DNA of 64,000 nt from Streptomyces sp. NBC_00259 (GCF_036181745.1 NZ_CP108080.1:7195501-7259500), one strand, 5' to 3'. Counted from the first letter of the stretch, positions 32,172-41,606 are shown. The notes: generated by a model not told the origin, from the letters alone. Made by a program: numbers and translations.

Positions 32172-33089
32172 ATGAGTGAGCAGGACAGGCCGGCACGGCC
32201 GCGCGTGGGCGTGGTGGGACTCGGGGCCATGGGCCTCGGCATGGCCCGCAGCCTGCGGAACGCGGGCTATGACGTGGGGGTCCACGACCTGCGACCGGAG
32301 GTGGCCTCGGCCTTCGCCCGTGACGGCGGCACGGCGTTCGGTTCGCCGGGCGACCTGGCTGCCGCGGTGGACGTCCTGGTCGGCGTGGTGGTCAGTGCGG
32401 CACAGGTCGAGTCGGTGCTGTTCGGCTCCGACGGGGCGGCCGACCGGCTCCGCCCCGGCGCCGTCTTCGTGATGTGCTCCACCGTCGACCCCGGCTGGTC
32501 CGCCGCACTCGACGCACGCCTGGCCGAGAAGGGCGTGCTGTACTTGGACGCTCCGATCTCCGGCGGCGCCGCGCGTGCCGCGGCCGGCGAGCTGACGATG
32601 ATGACGTCGGGCTCCGCCGCGGCATACGCGGTCGCCGACCCCGCACTCGAAGCCATGAGCAGCACGGTCTACCGACTGGGGGACCAGGCAGGACTCGGCT
32701 CGAAGGTCAAGATCGTGAACCAGCTGCTCGCCGGTGTGCACATCGCCGCGGCGGCCGAGGCGATGGCCCTGGGCATCAAGGCCGGCGTTCCGGCCGAGGC
32801 GCTCTACGAGGTCATCACGCACAGCGCCGGCACCTCGTGGATGTTCGAGAACCGCATGCCGCACGTGCTCGCCGGTGACTACACGCCTCTCTCCGCGGTC
32901 GACATCTTCGTCAAGGACCTGGGGCTGGTGCTCGACTCCGCCCGGCCGGAGAGGTTCCCGCTTCCTCTGGCCGCCACCGCACACCAGATGTTCCTCCAGG
33001 CATCGGCGTCCGGTCTGGGGGCAGAGGACGACAGTGCGGTCATCAAGATCTTCCCGGGCGTCGACCTGCCCGAGCCGGAGGTGGTCTGA
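32172..33089 (+). CDS. ltnD: L-threonate dehydrogenase
   Basis: A 305-residue beta-hydroxyacid dehydrogenase. It should oxidise L-threonate at C2 to 2-oxo-tetronate with NAD. VGVVGLGAMGLGMARSL is the cofactor fold, ISGGAARAAAGELTMM the substrate loop, and KIVNQLLAG carries the catalytic Lys. The family alone is broad; the LtnD assignment rests on the adjacent OtnK, OtnC, OtnI and DenD genes. ATG 32172 is preferred to 32166 because GAGG lies six bases before it. It is the first gene of the tetronate operon, 63 bases after the operator. Confidence 0.88.
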   Translation: MSEQDRPARPRVGVVGLGAMGLGMARSLRNAGYDVGVHDLRPEVASAFARDGGTAFGSPGDLAAAVDVLVGVVVSAAQVESVLFGSDGAADRLRPGAVFVMCSTVDPGWSAALDARLAEKGVLYLDAPISGGAARAAAGELTMMTSGSAAAYAVADPALEAMSSTVYRLGDQAGLGSKVKIVNQLLAGVHIAAAAEAMALGIKAGVPAEALYEVITHSAGTSWMFENRMPHVLAGDYTPLSAVDIFVKDLGLVLDSARPERFPLPLAATAHQMFLQASASGLGAEDDSAVIKIFPGVDLPEPEVV

Positions 33090-33090
33090 G

Positions 33091-34431
33091 ATGGGAATCC
33101 GACTCGGGTGCATCGCCGACGACTTCACCGGTGCCACGGACCTGGCCAACAACCTGGTGCGGGCGGGTATGCGCGTGGTCCAGCTGATCGACGTGCCGCC
33201 GGCCGGTGCAGACCGGCCGGCCGACACCGACATCGAGGCGGACGCCGACGCCGACACGGACACGGACACGGACCTGGGCGTGGACGCGGACGCCGTGGTC
33301 ATCGCGCTCAAGTCACGCACCGTCCCGGCGGCCGAGGCCGTCGAGGCGTCGCTCCGGGCACTCGCCTGGCTGCGGGCCGCGGGCGCCGAGCAGATCTACT
33401 TCAAGTACTGCTCCACCTTCGACTCGACACCGGCCGGCAACATCGGACCGGTCACCGAGGCCCTGATGGACGCGATCGGCGCCGACTTCACGCTCGCGAC
33501 ACCGGCCTTCCCCGACAACGGACGCACGGTCTTCAAGGGGCACCTCTTCGTCGGCGACGTCCTGCTCAGTGAGAGCGGCATGCGCCACCATCCGCTCACC
33601 CCGATGACCGACCCCAACCTCGTCTCCGTCCTCGGCGCGCAGACCACACGCCCGGTCGGCCTCATCGACCACACGGCCGTCGCCGGCGGCGCCGAGGCGA
33701 TCCGGGCCCGTATCGACGCCCTGCGCGAGGAGGGCGTCGGGATCGCCATCGCCGACGCCGTCTCCGACGACGACCTGCTGCGCCTGGGTTCGGCGGTCCG
33801 TGAGCTGCCCCTGGTGACCGCCGGCTCCGGCCTCGCGATCGGCCTGCCCGCCAACTGGGGCATCGAGCCGTCCCCGGCGGCCGCGCAGCTGCCACCGGCC
33901 GGCGGCCACCGGGCCGTCGTCTCCGGCTCTGTCTCCGTCGCCACCAACCGCCAGGTCCAGGAGTTCCTGGACAGCGGCAGGCCCGCGTTCAGCGTCGACC
34001 CGCTGCGTATCGCGGCCGGCGAGGACGTGGCCGGACAGGCCCTGGACTTCGCCGAGAAGCACCTGGCCGACGGCCCGGTCCTCGTCTACTCCACCGAGGC
34101 ACCCGACACGGTCCGCACCGTCCAGGGCCGGCTCGGCGCCGCCGAGGCCGGTGAGCTGGTGGAGCGGACCCTGGCCCGCGTCGCCCGGGGACTCGTGGCG
34201 CGCGGTGTCCGTCAACTCGTCGTCGCGGGCGGTGAGACCTCGGGAGCGGTCGTCCAGGAACTCGGCCTCACCGGGCTGCGGATCGGACCGCAGATCGACC
34301 CCGGTGTGCCGTGGTGCGCGGCGGCCCTGCCCGACGGGGACACGCTTCACCTCACCCTGAAGTCCGGCAACTTCGGTGGTCCCGGCTTCTTCACCGACGC
34401 GTTCGCGCTCCTGGACGAGGAGGCGTCATGA
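33091..34431 (+). CDS. otnK: 3-oxo-tetronate kinase (four-carbon acid sugar kinase)
   Basis: A 446-residue kinase phosphorylating 3-oxo-tetronate at O4. GCIADDFTGATDLANNL is the diagnostic N-terminus of the DUF1537/OtnK family; YFKYCSTFDSTPAGNIG and VAGGETSGAVVQEL are further family marks, the latter in the C-terminal nucleotide-binding domain. Odd feature: residues about 44-66 are a run of alternating Asp with Thr or Ala, encoded by repeated GACACG/GACGCC triplet pairs, absent from what I know of the family. It begins one base after the ltnD stop and overlaps otnC by 4 bp. Confidence 0.92.
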   Translation: MGIRLGCIADDFTGATDLANNLVRAGMRVVQLIDVPPAGADRPADTDIEADADADTDTDTDLGVDADAVVIALKSRTVPAAEAVEASLRALAWLRAAGAEQIYFKYCSTFDSTPAGNIGPVTEALMDAIGADFTLATPAFPDNGRTVFKGHLFVGDVLLSESGMRHHPLTPMTDPNLVSVLGAQTTRPVGLIDHTAVAGGAEAIRARIDALREEGVGIAIADAVSDDDLLRLGSAVRELPLVTAGSGLAIGLPANWGIEPSPAAAQLPPAGGHRAVVSGSVSVATNRQVQEFLDSGRPAFSVDPLRIAAGEDVAGQALDFAEKHLADGPVLVYSTEAPDTVRTVQGRLGAAEAGELVERTLARVARGLVARGVRQLVVAGGETSGAVVQELGLTGLRIGPQIDPGVPWCAAALPDGDTLHLTLKSGNFGGPGFFTDAFALLDEEAS

Positions 34432-35105
34432 CCTCGTCCGTCGACACCACGGCCGACGAAGCGCGCGCCGAGATCGTCCGGGTGGGCACGAGCCTGTTCT
34501 CCCGTGGCTACGTCCACGCCAGCGCCGGCAACATCAGCGCCAGGCTGGGGGACGACGGCCATCTCATCACGCCCACCGACGCGGCCCTGGGCTTCCTCGA
34601 ACCCCACCGCCTCGCGCTGGTCGACGCCCAGGGCGAGCAGATCGCGGGCGACCGCGCCAGCAAGACCCTCACCCTCCACCGACGCATCTACGAGGCCGAC
34701 CCCACGGCCCGTTTCGTCGTCCACACCCACTCCACCCATCTGGTCGCGCTCACCCTGGCCGGTGTGTGGAGCCGGGACGACGTGCTCCCGCCCATCACGC
34801 CGTACTACGTGATGAAGGTCGGGCACGTTCCGCTCATCCCGTACCACCGGCCCGGCGACCCGCGCGTGGCCGATCTGGTGACCGCCCGGATCGCCGACCG
34901 CAGGGCGAGCCGTACGCCGATCAGGGCCGTCCTGCTCGACCGGCTGGGCCCCGTGGTCTGGGGCCCCGACGCGGCCACCGCCCTGGCCGTCCTCGAAGAA
35001 CTCGAGGAGACGGCACGTCTCTGGCTCCTGACAGACCGTCGACCGGAGCCGCTCCCCGCCCACGCCGTCGACGAACTGCGATCCACGTTCGGCGCCGCGT
35101 GGTGA
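34428..35105 (+). CDS. otnC: 3-oxo-tetronate 4-phosphate decarboxylase
   Basis: A 225-residue class II aldolase-fold enzyme that decarboxylates 3-oxo-tetronate 4-phosphate to dihydroxyacetone phosphate. HASAGNISARL is the phosphate-binding loop and VVHTHSTHLVAL supplies metal-binding histidines. Length fits OtnC. ATG 34428 lies in the ATGA overlap with otnK, so the kinase and decarboxylase are translationally coupled. Confidence 0.92.
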   Translation: MTSSVDTTADEARAEIVRVGTSLFSRGYVHASAGNISARLGDDGHLITPTDAALGFLEPHRLALVDAQGEQIAGDRASKTLTLHRRIYEADPTARFVVHTHSTHLVALTLAGVWSRDDVLPPITPYYVMKVGHVPLIPYHRPGDPRVADLVTARIADRRASRTPIRAVLLDRLGPVVWGPDAATALAVLEELEETARLWLLTDRRPEPLPAHAVDELRSTFGAAW

Positions 35106-35156
35106 CCAGCCACTGACCCGTCAGCGAATCCCCCGAGCCGCACGAAGGATTCCGTC

Positions 35157-36464
35157 ATGTCCACACCCATATCAACGGCCGAGTCCCCCGACCTCGCCCG
35201 CGAGAACGCCGTCTTCCGCAAGGTCGTGCGGCGCATCGTCCCGTTCCTGATCCTCTGCTACGTCTTCTCCTACCTGGACCGGGTCAACGTCGGCTTCGCG
35301 AAGTTGCAGATGTCCGACGACCTCGGGTTCAGCGAGGCGGCGTACGGCCTGGGCGCCGGGCTGTTCTTCATCGGCTACTTCCTGTTCGAGGTCCCCTCGA
35401 ACCTGATGCTGCAACGCATCGGCGCCCGCACGTGGATCGCCCGGATCATGATCAGCTGGGGTCTGGTCTCGGCGTCGTTCATGTTCGTCACCAACGAGGC
35501 GATGTTCTACGTCCTCAGGTTCCTCCTCGGCGCCGCCGAGGCGGGGTTCTACCCGGGCGTGATCCTCTACTGCACCTACTGGTTCCCGTCGCACCGCCAT
35601 GCCCGCGTGATCGCGATGTTCATGTCGGCCATTCCCGTCGCCGGCATCTTCGGCAACCCGCTCTCCGGCTGGATCATGGACCGGTTCCAGGGAGTCAACG
35701 GCTGGCAGGGCTGGCAGTGGATGTTCCTGCTCGAGGCGATCCCCGCACTCCTCGTCGGCGTCGCCACGCTGTTCTACCTCGACGACGGCGTGCGCAGCGC
35801 GAAGTGGCTCTCCGACGACGAGAAGGCCGTCGTCGAGCGGGCGATCGCCGACGACACCGCGCACCAGACGGTGCACGGCCGTGTCTGGGACGCGTTCCGT
35901 GAGCCCAAGGTGTGGCTGATGTGCCTCATCTACTTCTGCTTCGTGATGGGCCAGTACGCGCTGACCTTCTGGATGCCCACGTTCGTCCAGTCCACCGGCA
36001 TCGAGGGCAATCTCGCGATCGGCGTGCTCAGCGCCGTGCCGTACCTGGCCGCACTCGTCGCGATGAACGTGTTCGGGCGTTCCGCGGACAAGCGCCGCGA
36101 ACGCCGCTGGCATCTGGTCGTGCCGAGCCTCATGGGCGCGGTCGGGTTCTCGCTGGCCGCCGTCTGGAGCGGGTCGACCGTGCTGTCCCTGATCGCGCTG
36201 TCCTTCGCCGCGGCCGGAGTGCTGACCTGCGCACCGCTGTTCTGGTCGCTGCCCACCGCGTTCCTGGGCGGCGCCGCCGCCGCGGCCGGCCTCGCCGTGA
36301 TCAACTCGGTGGGCAATCTCGCCGGCTTCGTCAGTCCGTACATGATCGGCGCGCTCAAGGACGCCACCGGCTCGACATCGATCCCGATGTACGTCCTGGC
36401 GCTCAGCCTCGTCGTCGGAGCCGCCGCGGTGCTCACCACCAAGAAGCAGGTCGTCAACCGCTGA
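35157..36464 (+). CDS. MFS transporter, anion:cation symporter family (probable tetronate uptake)
   Basis: A 435-residue transporter with 12 predicted helices. YLDRVNVGFAKLQM in the first helix region is the signature of the ACS family, which takes up tartrate, galactonate and other sugar acids with protons. GAAEAGFYPGVILYCTYWF is also typical. ATG 35157 follows AAGGA. Its place inside the tetronate operon makes threonate or erythronate the likely substrate; this is inferred from context. Confidence 0.9.
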   Translation: MSTPISTAESPDLARENAVFRKVVRRIVPFLILCYVFSYLDRVNVGFAKLQMSDDLGFSEAAYGLGAGLFFIGYFLFEVPSNLMLQRIGARTWIARIMISWGLVSASFMFVTNEAMFYVLRFLLGAAEAGFYPGVILYCTYWFPSHRHARVIAMFMSAIPVAGIFGNPLSGWIMDRFQGVNGWQGWQWMFLLEAIPALLVGVATLFYLDDGVRSAKWLSDDEKAVVERAIADDTAHQTVHGRVWDAFREPKVWLMCLIYFCFVMGQYALTFWMPTFVQSTGIEGNLAIGVLSAVPYLAALVAMNVFGRSADKRRERRWHLVVPSLMGAVGFSLAAVWSGSTVLSLIALSFAAAGVLTCAPLFWSLPTAFLGGAAAAAGLAVINSVGNLAGFVSPYMIGALKDATGSTSIPMYVLALSLVVGAAAVLTTKKQVVNR

Positions 36465-36470
36465 CCGGAT

Positions 36471-36505
36471 CCGGCACCGGGCCCGCCGCCCGGGCCCGGT
36501 GCCGG
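36471..36505 (+). terminator. Perfect 15-bp hairpin inside the tetronate operon
   Basis: CCGGCACCGGGCCCG (36471-36485) pairs perfectly with CGGGCCCGGTGCCGG (36491-36505) over a 5-base loop. It fills the 60-base gap between the MFS gene and otnI and starts 6 bases after the MFS stop. It should cause at least partial termination or protect the upstream mRNA end. Confidence 0.75.
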
Positions 36506-36524
36506 TCCGACCACAGGAGCAAAC

Positions 36525-37337
36525 ATGCCGAGGTTCGCCGCGAACCTGTCCATGATGTACACGGAACACGACTTCCCCGACCGCTTCGCCGCGGCGTCGG
36601 CGGACGGCTTCGACGCCGTCGAGTACCTCTTCCCCTACGCGTACGACGCCACCGGGCTGCGTGGCCGGCTCGACGAGCACGGCCTGCGGCAGGTGCTCTT
36701 CAACGCGCCTCCCGGCGCCTGGGATTCCGGTGAGCGTGGGACCGCGGCACTGCCAGGACGCGAGGCGGAGACACGGGCCGGTGTCGAGCGCGCCCTGGAG
36801 TACGCCGCGACGCTGGGCTGCCCGCGCGTCCACCTGATGGCCGGGCTGGTACGGCCGGACGCGACGCCGGCGCAGCTCGCCGAGCACCGCGACACCTACC
36901 TCGCCAATCTGGCCTGGGCCGCGGAGCGTGCCGCCGCGGCGGGCGTCGACATCCTGATCGAGCCGATCAACACCCGTGACATCCCGGGCTACTTCCTGAA
37001 CCGGCAGACCGAGGCCCACACCGCGGTGCAGGAGGTGGGCGCCCCGAACCTCAAGGTCCAACTCGACCTCTACCACTGCCAGATCGTCGAGGGCGACCTC
37101 ACCACGACCCTGCGCCGCGACGTACCGACCGGGAGGGTGGGCCACCTGCAGATCGCCGGCGTACCCGACCGGAACGAGCCCGACCGGGGCGAGCTCGACA
37201 TCCGCCATCTGTTCGACGTCGTCGACGACCTGGGCTTCGACGGATGGATCGGCTGCGAGTACCGACCCCGCGCCGGCACGAGCGAGGGGCTCGGCTGGCT
37301 CGACGACTACCGGAACCAACGAGGGGAACACGCATGA
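36525..37337 (+). CDS. otnI: 2-oxo-tetronate isomerase
   Basis: A 270-residue TIM-barrel isomerase of the hydroxypyruvate-isomerase family that converts 2-oxo-tetronate to 3-oxo-tetronate, linking the dehydrogenases to Otn[18 protein letters not shown] is the usual start; metal ligands include Glu in [13 protein letters not shown], Asp in QLDLYHCQ and a late Glu in GCEYRP. ATG 36525 follows AGGAG. It overlaps denD by 4 bp. Confidence 0.92.
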   Translation: MPRFAANLSMMYTEHDFPDRFAAASADGFDAVEYLFPYAYDATGLRGRLDEHGLRQVLFNAPPGAWDSGERGTAALPGREAETRAGVERALEYAATLGCPRVHLMAGLVRPDATPAQLAEHRDTYLANLAWAAERAAAAGVDILIEPINTRDIPGYFLNRQTEAHTAVQEVGAPNLKVQLDLYHCQIVEGDLTTTLRRDVPTGRVGHLQIAGVPDRNEPDRGELDIRHLFDVVDDLGFDGWIGCEYRPRAGTSEGLGWLDDYRNQRGEHA

Positions 37338-38386
37338 GGATCGTCATCACGGGAGGCTTCGGCTTCCTGGGACGGCAGGTGGCCGCCGCACTGCTGCGGC
37401 GGCGTACGTTCCGCGGCACACCGATCGACCGGCTGGTGCTCGCCGACCGCTTCGTGCCGTCCGAGCCGGAGGCCGCCACCGACCCGCTCGTGGAGATCGT
37501 GCAGGGCGACCTGACCGACCGCCTCACCGAGCTGTTCGCGGAGCCGGTGGACGTCCTGATCCACCTCGCCTCCGCCGTCTCGGCCGAGTGCGAGGCCGAC
37601 TTCGACCTCGGCATGAGCGCCAACGTGGACACCACCCGCGCCCTGCTCGAGGCCGCGCGGGCCCAGTCGGTCGCCGGCGGCCCGACGCCGCTGGTGGTGT
37701 TCTCCAGCAGCGTCGCCGTCTACGGCTCCGACCCGGCGCTGCCGCTGCCGCCGGTGGTCAGCGAGTCGACCCTGCCCACGCCGCGGTCGAGTTACGGCAC
37801 CCAGAAGCTCGTCTGCGAGCAACTGGTGGCGGAGTACACGCGCCGTGGCTTCGTGGACGGCCGCGTCGCCCGGCTGATGACCGTGTCGGTACGGCCGGGC
37901 AGGCCGAACGCGGCCGCCTCCGGCTTCCTGTCCGGCATCGTCCGCGAGCCGCTCGCGGGCCTCCCGGCGAACTGCCCGGTCCGCCCCGATCTCCGGGTGG
38001 CCCTGGCCTCACCGCGCCGCACGGTCGAGGGAATCCTCCGCGTCGCCGAGGTCGAGCGCGGCGACGGCCCGGGCCGGCTCGACGGCGCGCTGCCGGTCAA
38101 CCTTCCCGCTCTCACGGTCTCCGTCGCCGAGATGCTGGCCACCCTGCGGAAGGTCGCCGGCGACGCCGTCGCCGACCTGGTGACGATCGCGCCCGACGCG
38201 GACGTCGAGGCCATCGTGGGCTCATGGCCCGCCGCCTTCGACAACGCCCGCGCCGCCGCGCTCGGTCTCGGACCCGACCCGGACTTCGCCTCGGTGGTAC
38301 GGGACTACCTCGACGACCACGCCGACGCCGTCACCGCCGGTGCCCTCCTCGCAGCCGGGGCCGCCGGGCCCGCGCCGATAGACTGA
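37334..38386 (+). CDS. denD: D-erythronate dehydrogenase
   Basis: A 350-residue extended short-chain dehydrogenase. [15 protein letters not shown] is the NAD fold and SSYGTQK the catalytic YxxxK with preceding Ser. It is expected to oxidise D-erythronate to 2-oxo-tetronate, the substrate of OtnI encoded just before. The ATG at 37334 is in the ATGA overlap with otnI. DenD plus LtnD allow both stereochemical tetronates to enter one pathway. Confidence 0.9.
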   Translation: MRIVITGGFGFLGRQVAAALLRRRTFRGTPIDRLVLADRFVPSEPEAATDPLVEIVQGDLTDRLTELFAEPVDVLIHLASAVSAECEADFDLGMSANVDTTRALLEAARAQSVAGGPTPLVVFSSSVAVYGSDPALPLPPVVSESTLPTPRSSYGTQKLVCEQLVAEYTRRGFVDGRVARLMTVSVRPGRPNAAASGFLSGIVREPLAGLPANCPVRPDLRVALASPRRTVEGILRVAEVERGDGPGRLDGALPVNLPALTVSVAEMLATLRKVAGDAVADLVTIAPDADVEAIVGSWPAAFDNARAAALGLGPDPDFASVVRDYLDDHADAVTAGALLAAGAAGPAPID

Positions 38387-38391
38387 AGACC

Positions 38392-39144
38392 ATGTTTTCC
38401 AAGGTGAGTGGTTCCGTCCGGCTCGCGGACCGGGTCGCCGAGATCCTCTCGGCGGAGATCGAGTCCGGACGGCTGGCCGAGGGCGACAAGCTGCCGACCG
38501 AGGTGGAACTGGTCAAGCAGCTCGGCGTCAGCCGCACGGTGGTGCGCGAGGCCGTCTCCAGGCTCCGCAACGCGGGTCTCGTCGAACCGCGCCAGGGCCG
38601 GGGCGTCTTCGTCCTGCCCCGGCGCACCCGGCCACTCGACCTCGAGGCCGGTGCCGCCGACACCCGGTCCAAGGTGCTGCAGATCGCGGAAGTACGCCGC
38701 GCCATGGAGGGTGAGGCGGCCTCCCTCGCGGCCGAACGCGCCACGCCCGGCGATCTCGTCCGGATGCGTCAGGCCCTCGACGCGATCGACGCGGCGGTCG
38801 CGGCCGGGGGCGACGGCGTGGACGAGGACCTCGCCTTCCACCGCTCCATCGCCGAGTCCACGGGCAACGCGGTGATGGTCTCGACGGTGCGCTACCTCGG
38901 CGACGTGCTGCGCGGCGGAATCCGCGTCACGCGGGCGAACGAGGCACGACGGGGCGACTTCATCGAAGCGGTCCGCGAGGAGCACCACGCCATCCTGGCC
39001 GCCATCGAAGGCGGCGACCCGGGCACGGCGCGCACCGCCGCCCGCCGCCACATGGAGCACGCCGCCGCCCGGCTCCAGGACGCGGACGACGGCTTCTGGA
39101 CCGGGGCCGAGACCCTCGAAGTGGACCTCGACGCCGCCCCCTGA
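38392..39144 (+). CDS. GntR-family regulator, FadR subfamily
   Basis: A 250-residue repressor. The N-terminal winged helix (about 10-75) contains DKLPTEVELVKQLGVSRTVVREAVSRL. The FCD effector domain carries the metal-binding pattern DLAFHRSIAESTGN, EEHHAIL and ARRHMEHA. It starts five bases after denD and closes the operon. The natural target is the GGTCAT-CAT-ATGACC palindrome upstream of ltnD, and the ligand a pathway intermediate. Confidence 0.92.
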   Translation: MFSKVSGSVRLADRVAEILSAEIESGRLAEGDKLPTEVELVKQLGVSRTVVREAVSRLRNAGLVEPRQGRGVFVLPRRTRPLDLEAGAADTRSKVLQIAEVRRAMEGEAASLAAERATPGDLVRMRQALDAIDAAVAAGGDGVDEDLAFHRSIAESTGNAVMVSTVRYLGDVLRGGIRVTRANEARRGDFIEAVREEHHAILAAIEGGDPGTARTAARRHMEHAAARLQDADDGFWTGAETLEVDLDAAP

Positions 39145-39270
39145 CGCGCGCCGCCGGGCAGCTCGCCCCCAGCCCTTTCCCGCACTCCGGCCTTTACGCC
39201 GGATACATGGATGAAAGAGGCACAATCGAAGGAGAGGGGCACGGCGAACGATCCGCCCGGAGGTGATCAG

Positions 39271-40188
39271 ATGCCAGGGACCCGCTCTCGTTCGCGCTAT
39301 GTCGCGGATCGGGGACTCACCACCCGCATGGTGACCACGATGTTCCTGATCGGGCTGCTCTATGTGGTCTTCGTCGGCGTCCTGCTGGCGCTCCTGCGGA
39401 GTTCGTGGCCCTTCATCCTGGTGATCGCGGGCGCTCTGTTCATCGCGCAGTTCTGGTTCAGCGACCGGATCGCGGCGTACAGCATGGGCGCCCGCGAAGT
39501 CACCCCCGAAGAGGCCCCCGAGCTGCACGGAACCGTGGACCGCATCTGTGCCCTCGCCGACATGCCGAAGCCGCGTGTGGCGATCGCCGACAGCGATGTG
39601 CCGAACGCCTTCGCCACCGGCCGCAACGAGAAGGCCGCCCTGGTCTGCGCCACCACCGGCCTGCTGCGCCGCCTGGAGCCGGAGGAACTGGAAGGCGTCC
39701 TCGCGCACGAGATGTCGCACGTCGCCCACCGAGACGTCGTGGTGATGACCATCGCCTCGTTCCTGGGCGTCCTCGCGGGCGTGATGATGCGCGTCTGGCT
39801 CTACAGCGGCCTCGGCCGCAGCAGCCGCGACAGCAACGCCGCCATCGCGATGCTGGTGATTCCGTTGGTCAGCGCGGCCGTCTACGTGATCAGCTTCCTG
39901 CTCACCCGGCTGCTCTCCCGCTACCGCGAGCTGTCCGCCGACCGCGCCGCCGCGCTGCTCACCGGCCGCCCCTCCGCACTCGCCTCCGCGCTCACCAAGG
40001 TCAGCGGCCAGATGGCCACCATCCCGACCCGGGACCTGCGGAAGGCGGAGCCGTTCAACGCCTTCTGGTTCGCGCCCGCCTTCTCCTCGCACAGCCTGAG
40101 CCGGCTGCTCTCCACGCACCCGACGCTGGAGCAGCGCCTGGACCAGCTGGGCAGGATGTCGATGGAGCTCGGCCGTGGGACTTCTTGA
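39271..40188 (+). CDS. htpX: HtpX-family membrane zinc metalloprotease
   Basis: A 305-residue integral membrane protease. Two N-terminal helices (MFLIGLLYVVFVGVLLALL and the next) precede the catalytic HEMSH near residue 146, followed by two more helices and the third zinc ligand Glu in YRELSADRAA. It degrades damaged membrane proteins under envelope stress. ATG 39271 is preceded by a full-length Shine-Dalgarno GGAGGTGAT, stronger than for any in-frame upstream start. It overlaps pspAB by 14 bp. Confidence 0.93.
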   Translation: MPGTRSRSRYVADRGLTTRMVTTMFLIGLLYVVFVGVLLALLRSSWPFILVIAGALFIAQFWFSDRIAAYSMGAREVTPEEAPELHGTVDRICALADMPKPRVAIADSDVPNAFATGRNEKAALVCATTGLLRRLEPEELEGVLAHEMSHVAHRDVVVMTIASFLGVLAGVMMRVWLYSGLGRSSRDSNAAIAMLVIPLVSAAVYVISFLLTRLLSRYRELSADRAAALLTGRPSALASALTKVSGQMATIPTRDLRKAEPFNAFWFAPAFSSHSLSRLLSTHPTLEQRLDQLGRMSMELGRGTS

Positions 40189-40816
40189 CACCATCCTCGG
40201 CCGCAGCAAGCCGGTACGCCCCGACCTCGACCAGCTCTTCGGCCTGCCGGCAGCCGCGATCACCCTCCAGGCGGGCGCCGGTTTCGTTCCGACGGGCATC
40301 GGCTCGGTGTGCTTCGCCAGCGTCGAGGGCGGAGCCTTCGCCAGGATCCAGCAGGACGTACGGGAACTCCTCGACGCCGACACCGGCCGGGGCGGGACCC
40401 CCGTCGAGTTCGGCCAGGACGCGTACGGCTACACCTGGCTGGTCGCCCGCCGGGCCGCCGACGACACGGTCTCCCTGGTCAACGACGTGCACGCCGTGAA
40501 CACCCTCCTCGAGGAGGCCGGATTCGGGCCTCAGCTGCTCTGCTCCCTGATCGGCTTCCGTGACACGGCGGGGGAGCGTGTGCTGGCGCTGGTCTACCTC
40601 TACAAGCGCGGCACCTTCTACCCCTTCGCCCCGCTGCCCGGAGCGAACGAGAAGCGCGACAGCGCCCTGGAACTCCAGATCAGGGCGCTGCTCGCGGACG
40701 ACCTGCGGGTCGAGGAGGACCTTGGCCGCTGGTTCCCGGTCTGGGGCGCTCCGGGGCTCGACGGGACGGAGCGCGGGGGCGGGGGCGGGGGCGGGGGCGA
40801 GGGCGTGGGCGGCTGA
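40175..40816 (+). CDS. pspAB: PspA-associated protein PspAB
   Basis: A 213-residue protein matching the actinobacterial PspAB family (start GLLDTILGRSKPVRPDLDQLFGL broken by the family pattern, then FGPQLLCSLIGF and YLYKRGTFYPFAPL). It is thought to work with the phage-shock protein PspA in membrane stress; pspA itself is not in the window. GTG 40175 lies inside htpX, so the two are coupled. The C-terminus ends in an 8-Gly tract encoded by repeated GGGGGC. Confidence 0.85.
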   Translation: MGLLDTILGRSKPVRPDLDQLFGLPAAAITLQAGAGFVPTGIGSVCFASVEGGAFARIQQDVRELLDADTGRGGTPVEFGQDAYGYTWLVARRAADDTVSLVNDVHAVNTLLEEAGFGPQLLCSLIGFRDTAGERVLALVYLYKRGTFYPFAPLPGANEKRDSALELQIRALLADDLRVEEDLGRWFPVWGAPGLDGTERGGGGGGGGEGVGG

Positions 40817-40865
40817 GTGCGCGCGCCGCGCTGTCCTCACGGCCTCACGGCTCAGTCTTCGGTCC

Positions 40866-41606
40866 CTACGCCTGCTGCCGGAGCCAGTCCCTGTAGTGGG
40901 TGGGGGCCAGCTCGGTGCCCTTCGGCGCGATGAGCACGTCTCCGCTCACCTCTGCGAACATGCCCGCCTGGTCGTCCGTGACCACATGGCGGTCGCCGTC
41001 GGGGCGTGCTTCCAGGGTGATCCGGCCCAGCTCGTCCAGCGTGAACACCTCGGGGCCCGCGACGTTGCGGATGCCCTGCAACGGGGAGCCGGTGGCGGCA
41101 CGAACGACCGCCGCGGCGACGTCGGCGGCGGCGATCGGCTGCACCGGGGTGGACGGCAGGCGGACGGCGTCACCCTCGGTCGTCCAGGACATGATCGCGC
41201 CGACGAACTCGAAGAACTGGGTGACGCGCACGATCGAGTACGGCGTCGGCCCGTTCTCGAGGATGTGCTCCTGAGCGACCTTGGCCCGGTAGTAGTCGAC
41301 CGGGACCTGGTCCACGCCGATGATCGAGAGAATGACGAAGTGGCGGACACCGGCCGCCTCCGCCGCGGCGCCGATGTTGCTCATCGACGTTTCGAAGAAG
41401 TCGATGGAGGTGTCGTCGAACGAGGGCGAGTTCGTCAGGTTGATCACCACATCGGCGCCCGCGAGGGCCTCCTCCAGGCCCTTGCCGCTGACGACGTCGA
41501 GTCCGGTGGACAACGAGGCGGGTTTCACGTCGTGACCGAGCGCGGTGAGGCCGTCGACCACCTGCGATCCGATCCTGCCGCGTCCCCCCAGGACTGCGAA
41601 CTTCAT
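40866..41606 (-). CDS. NmrA/SDR-type NAD(P)-binding protein
   Basis: A 246-residue atypical short-chain dehydrogenase. KFAVLGGRGRIGSQVVDGL is the Rossmann start; ILSIIGVDQVPVDYYRAKVAQEH holds a Tyr-x3-Lys as in active SDRs. Proteins of this branch often act as quinone reductases or redox sensors. ATG 41606 begins the homology. It points away from the next gene across a 421-base gap. Confidence 0.87.
   Translation of the reverse strand: MKFAVLGGRGRIGSQVVDGLTALGHDVKPASLSTGLDVVSGKGLEEALAGADVVINLTNSPSFDDTSIDFFETSMSNIGAAAEAAGVRHFVILSIIGVDQVPVDYYRAKVAQEHILENGPTPYSIVRVTQFFEFVGAIMSWTTEGDAVRLPSTPVQPIAAADVAAAVVRAATGSPLQGIRNVAGPEVFTLDELGRITLEARPDGDRHVVTDDQAGMFAEVSGDVLIAPKGTELAPTHYRDWLRQQA

Noticed and set aside
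35172-37331. Long antisense open frame across the MFS and otnI genes
   Set aside because: No family signature or ribosome binding site, and complete overlap with well-supported genes.
39187-39202. CCGGC/GCCGG hairpin before htpX as a heat-shock element
   Set aside because: It is only 5 bp per arm and matches neither the CIRCE nor the HAIR consensus.
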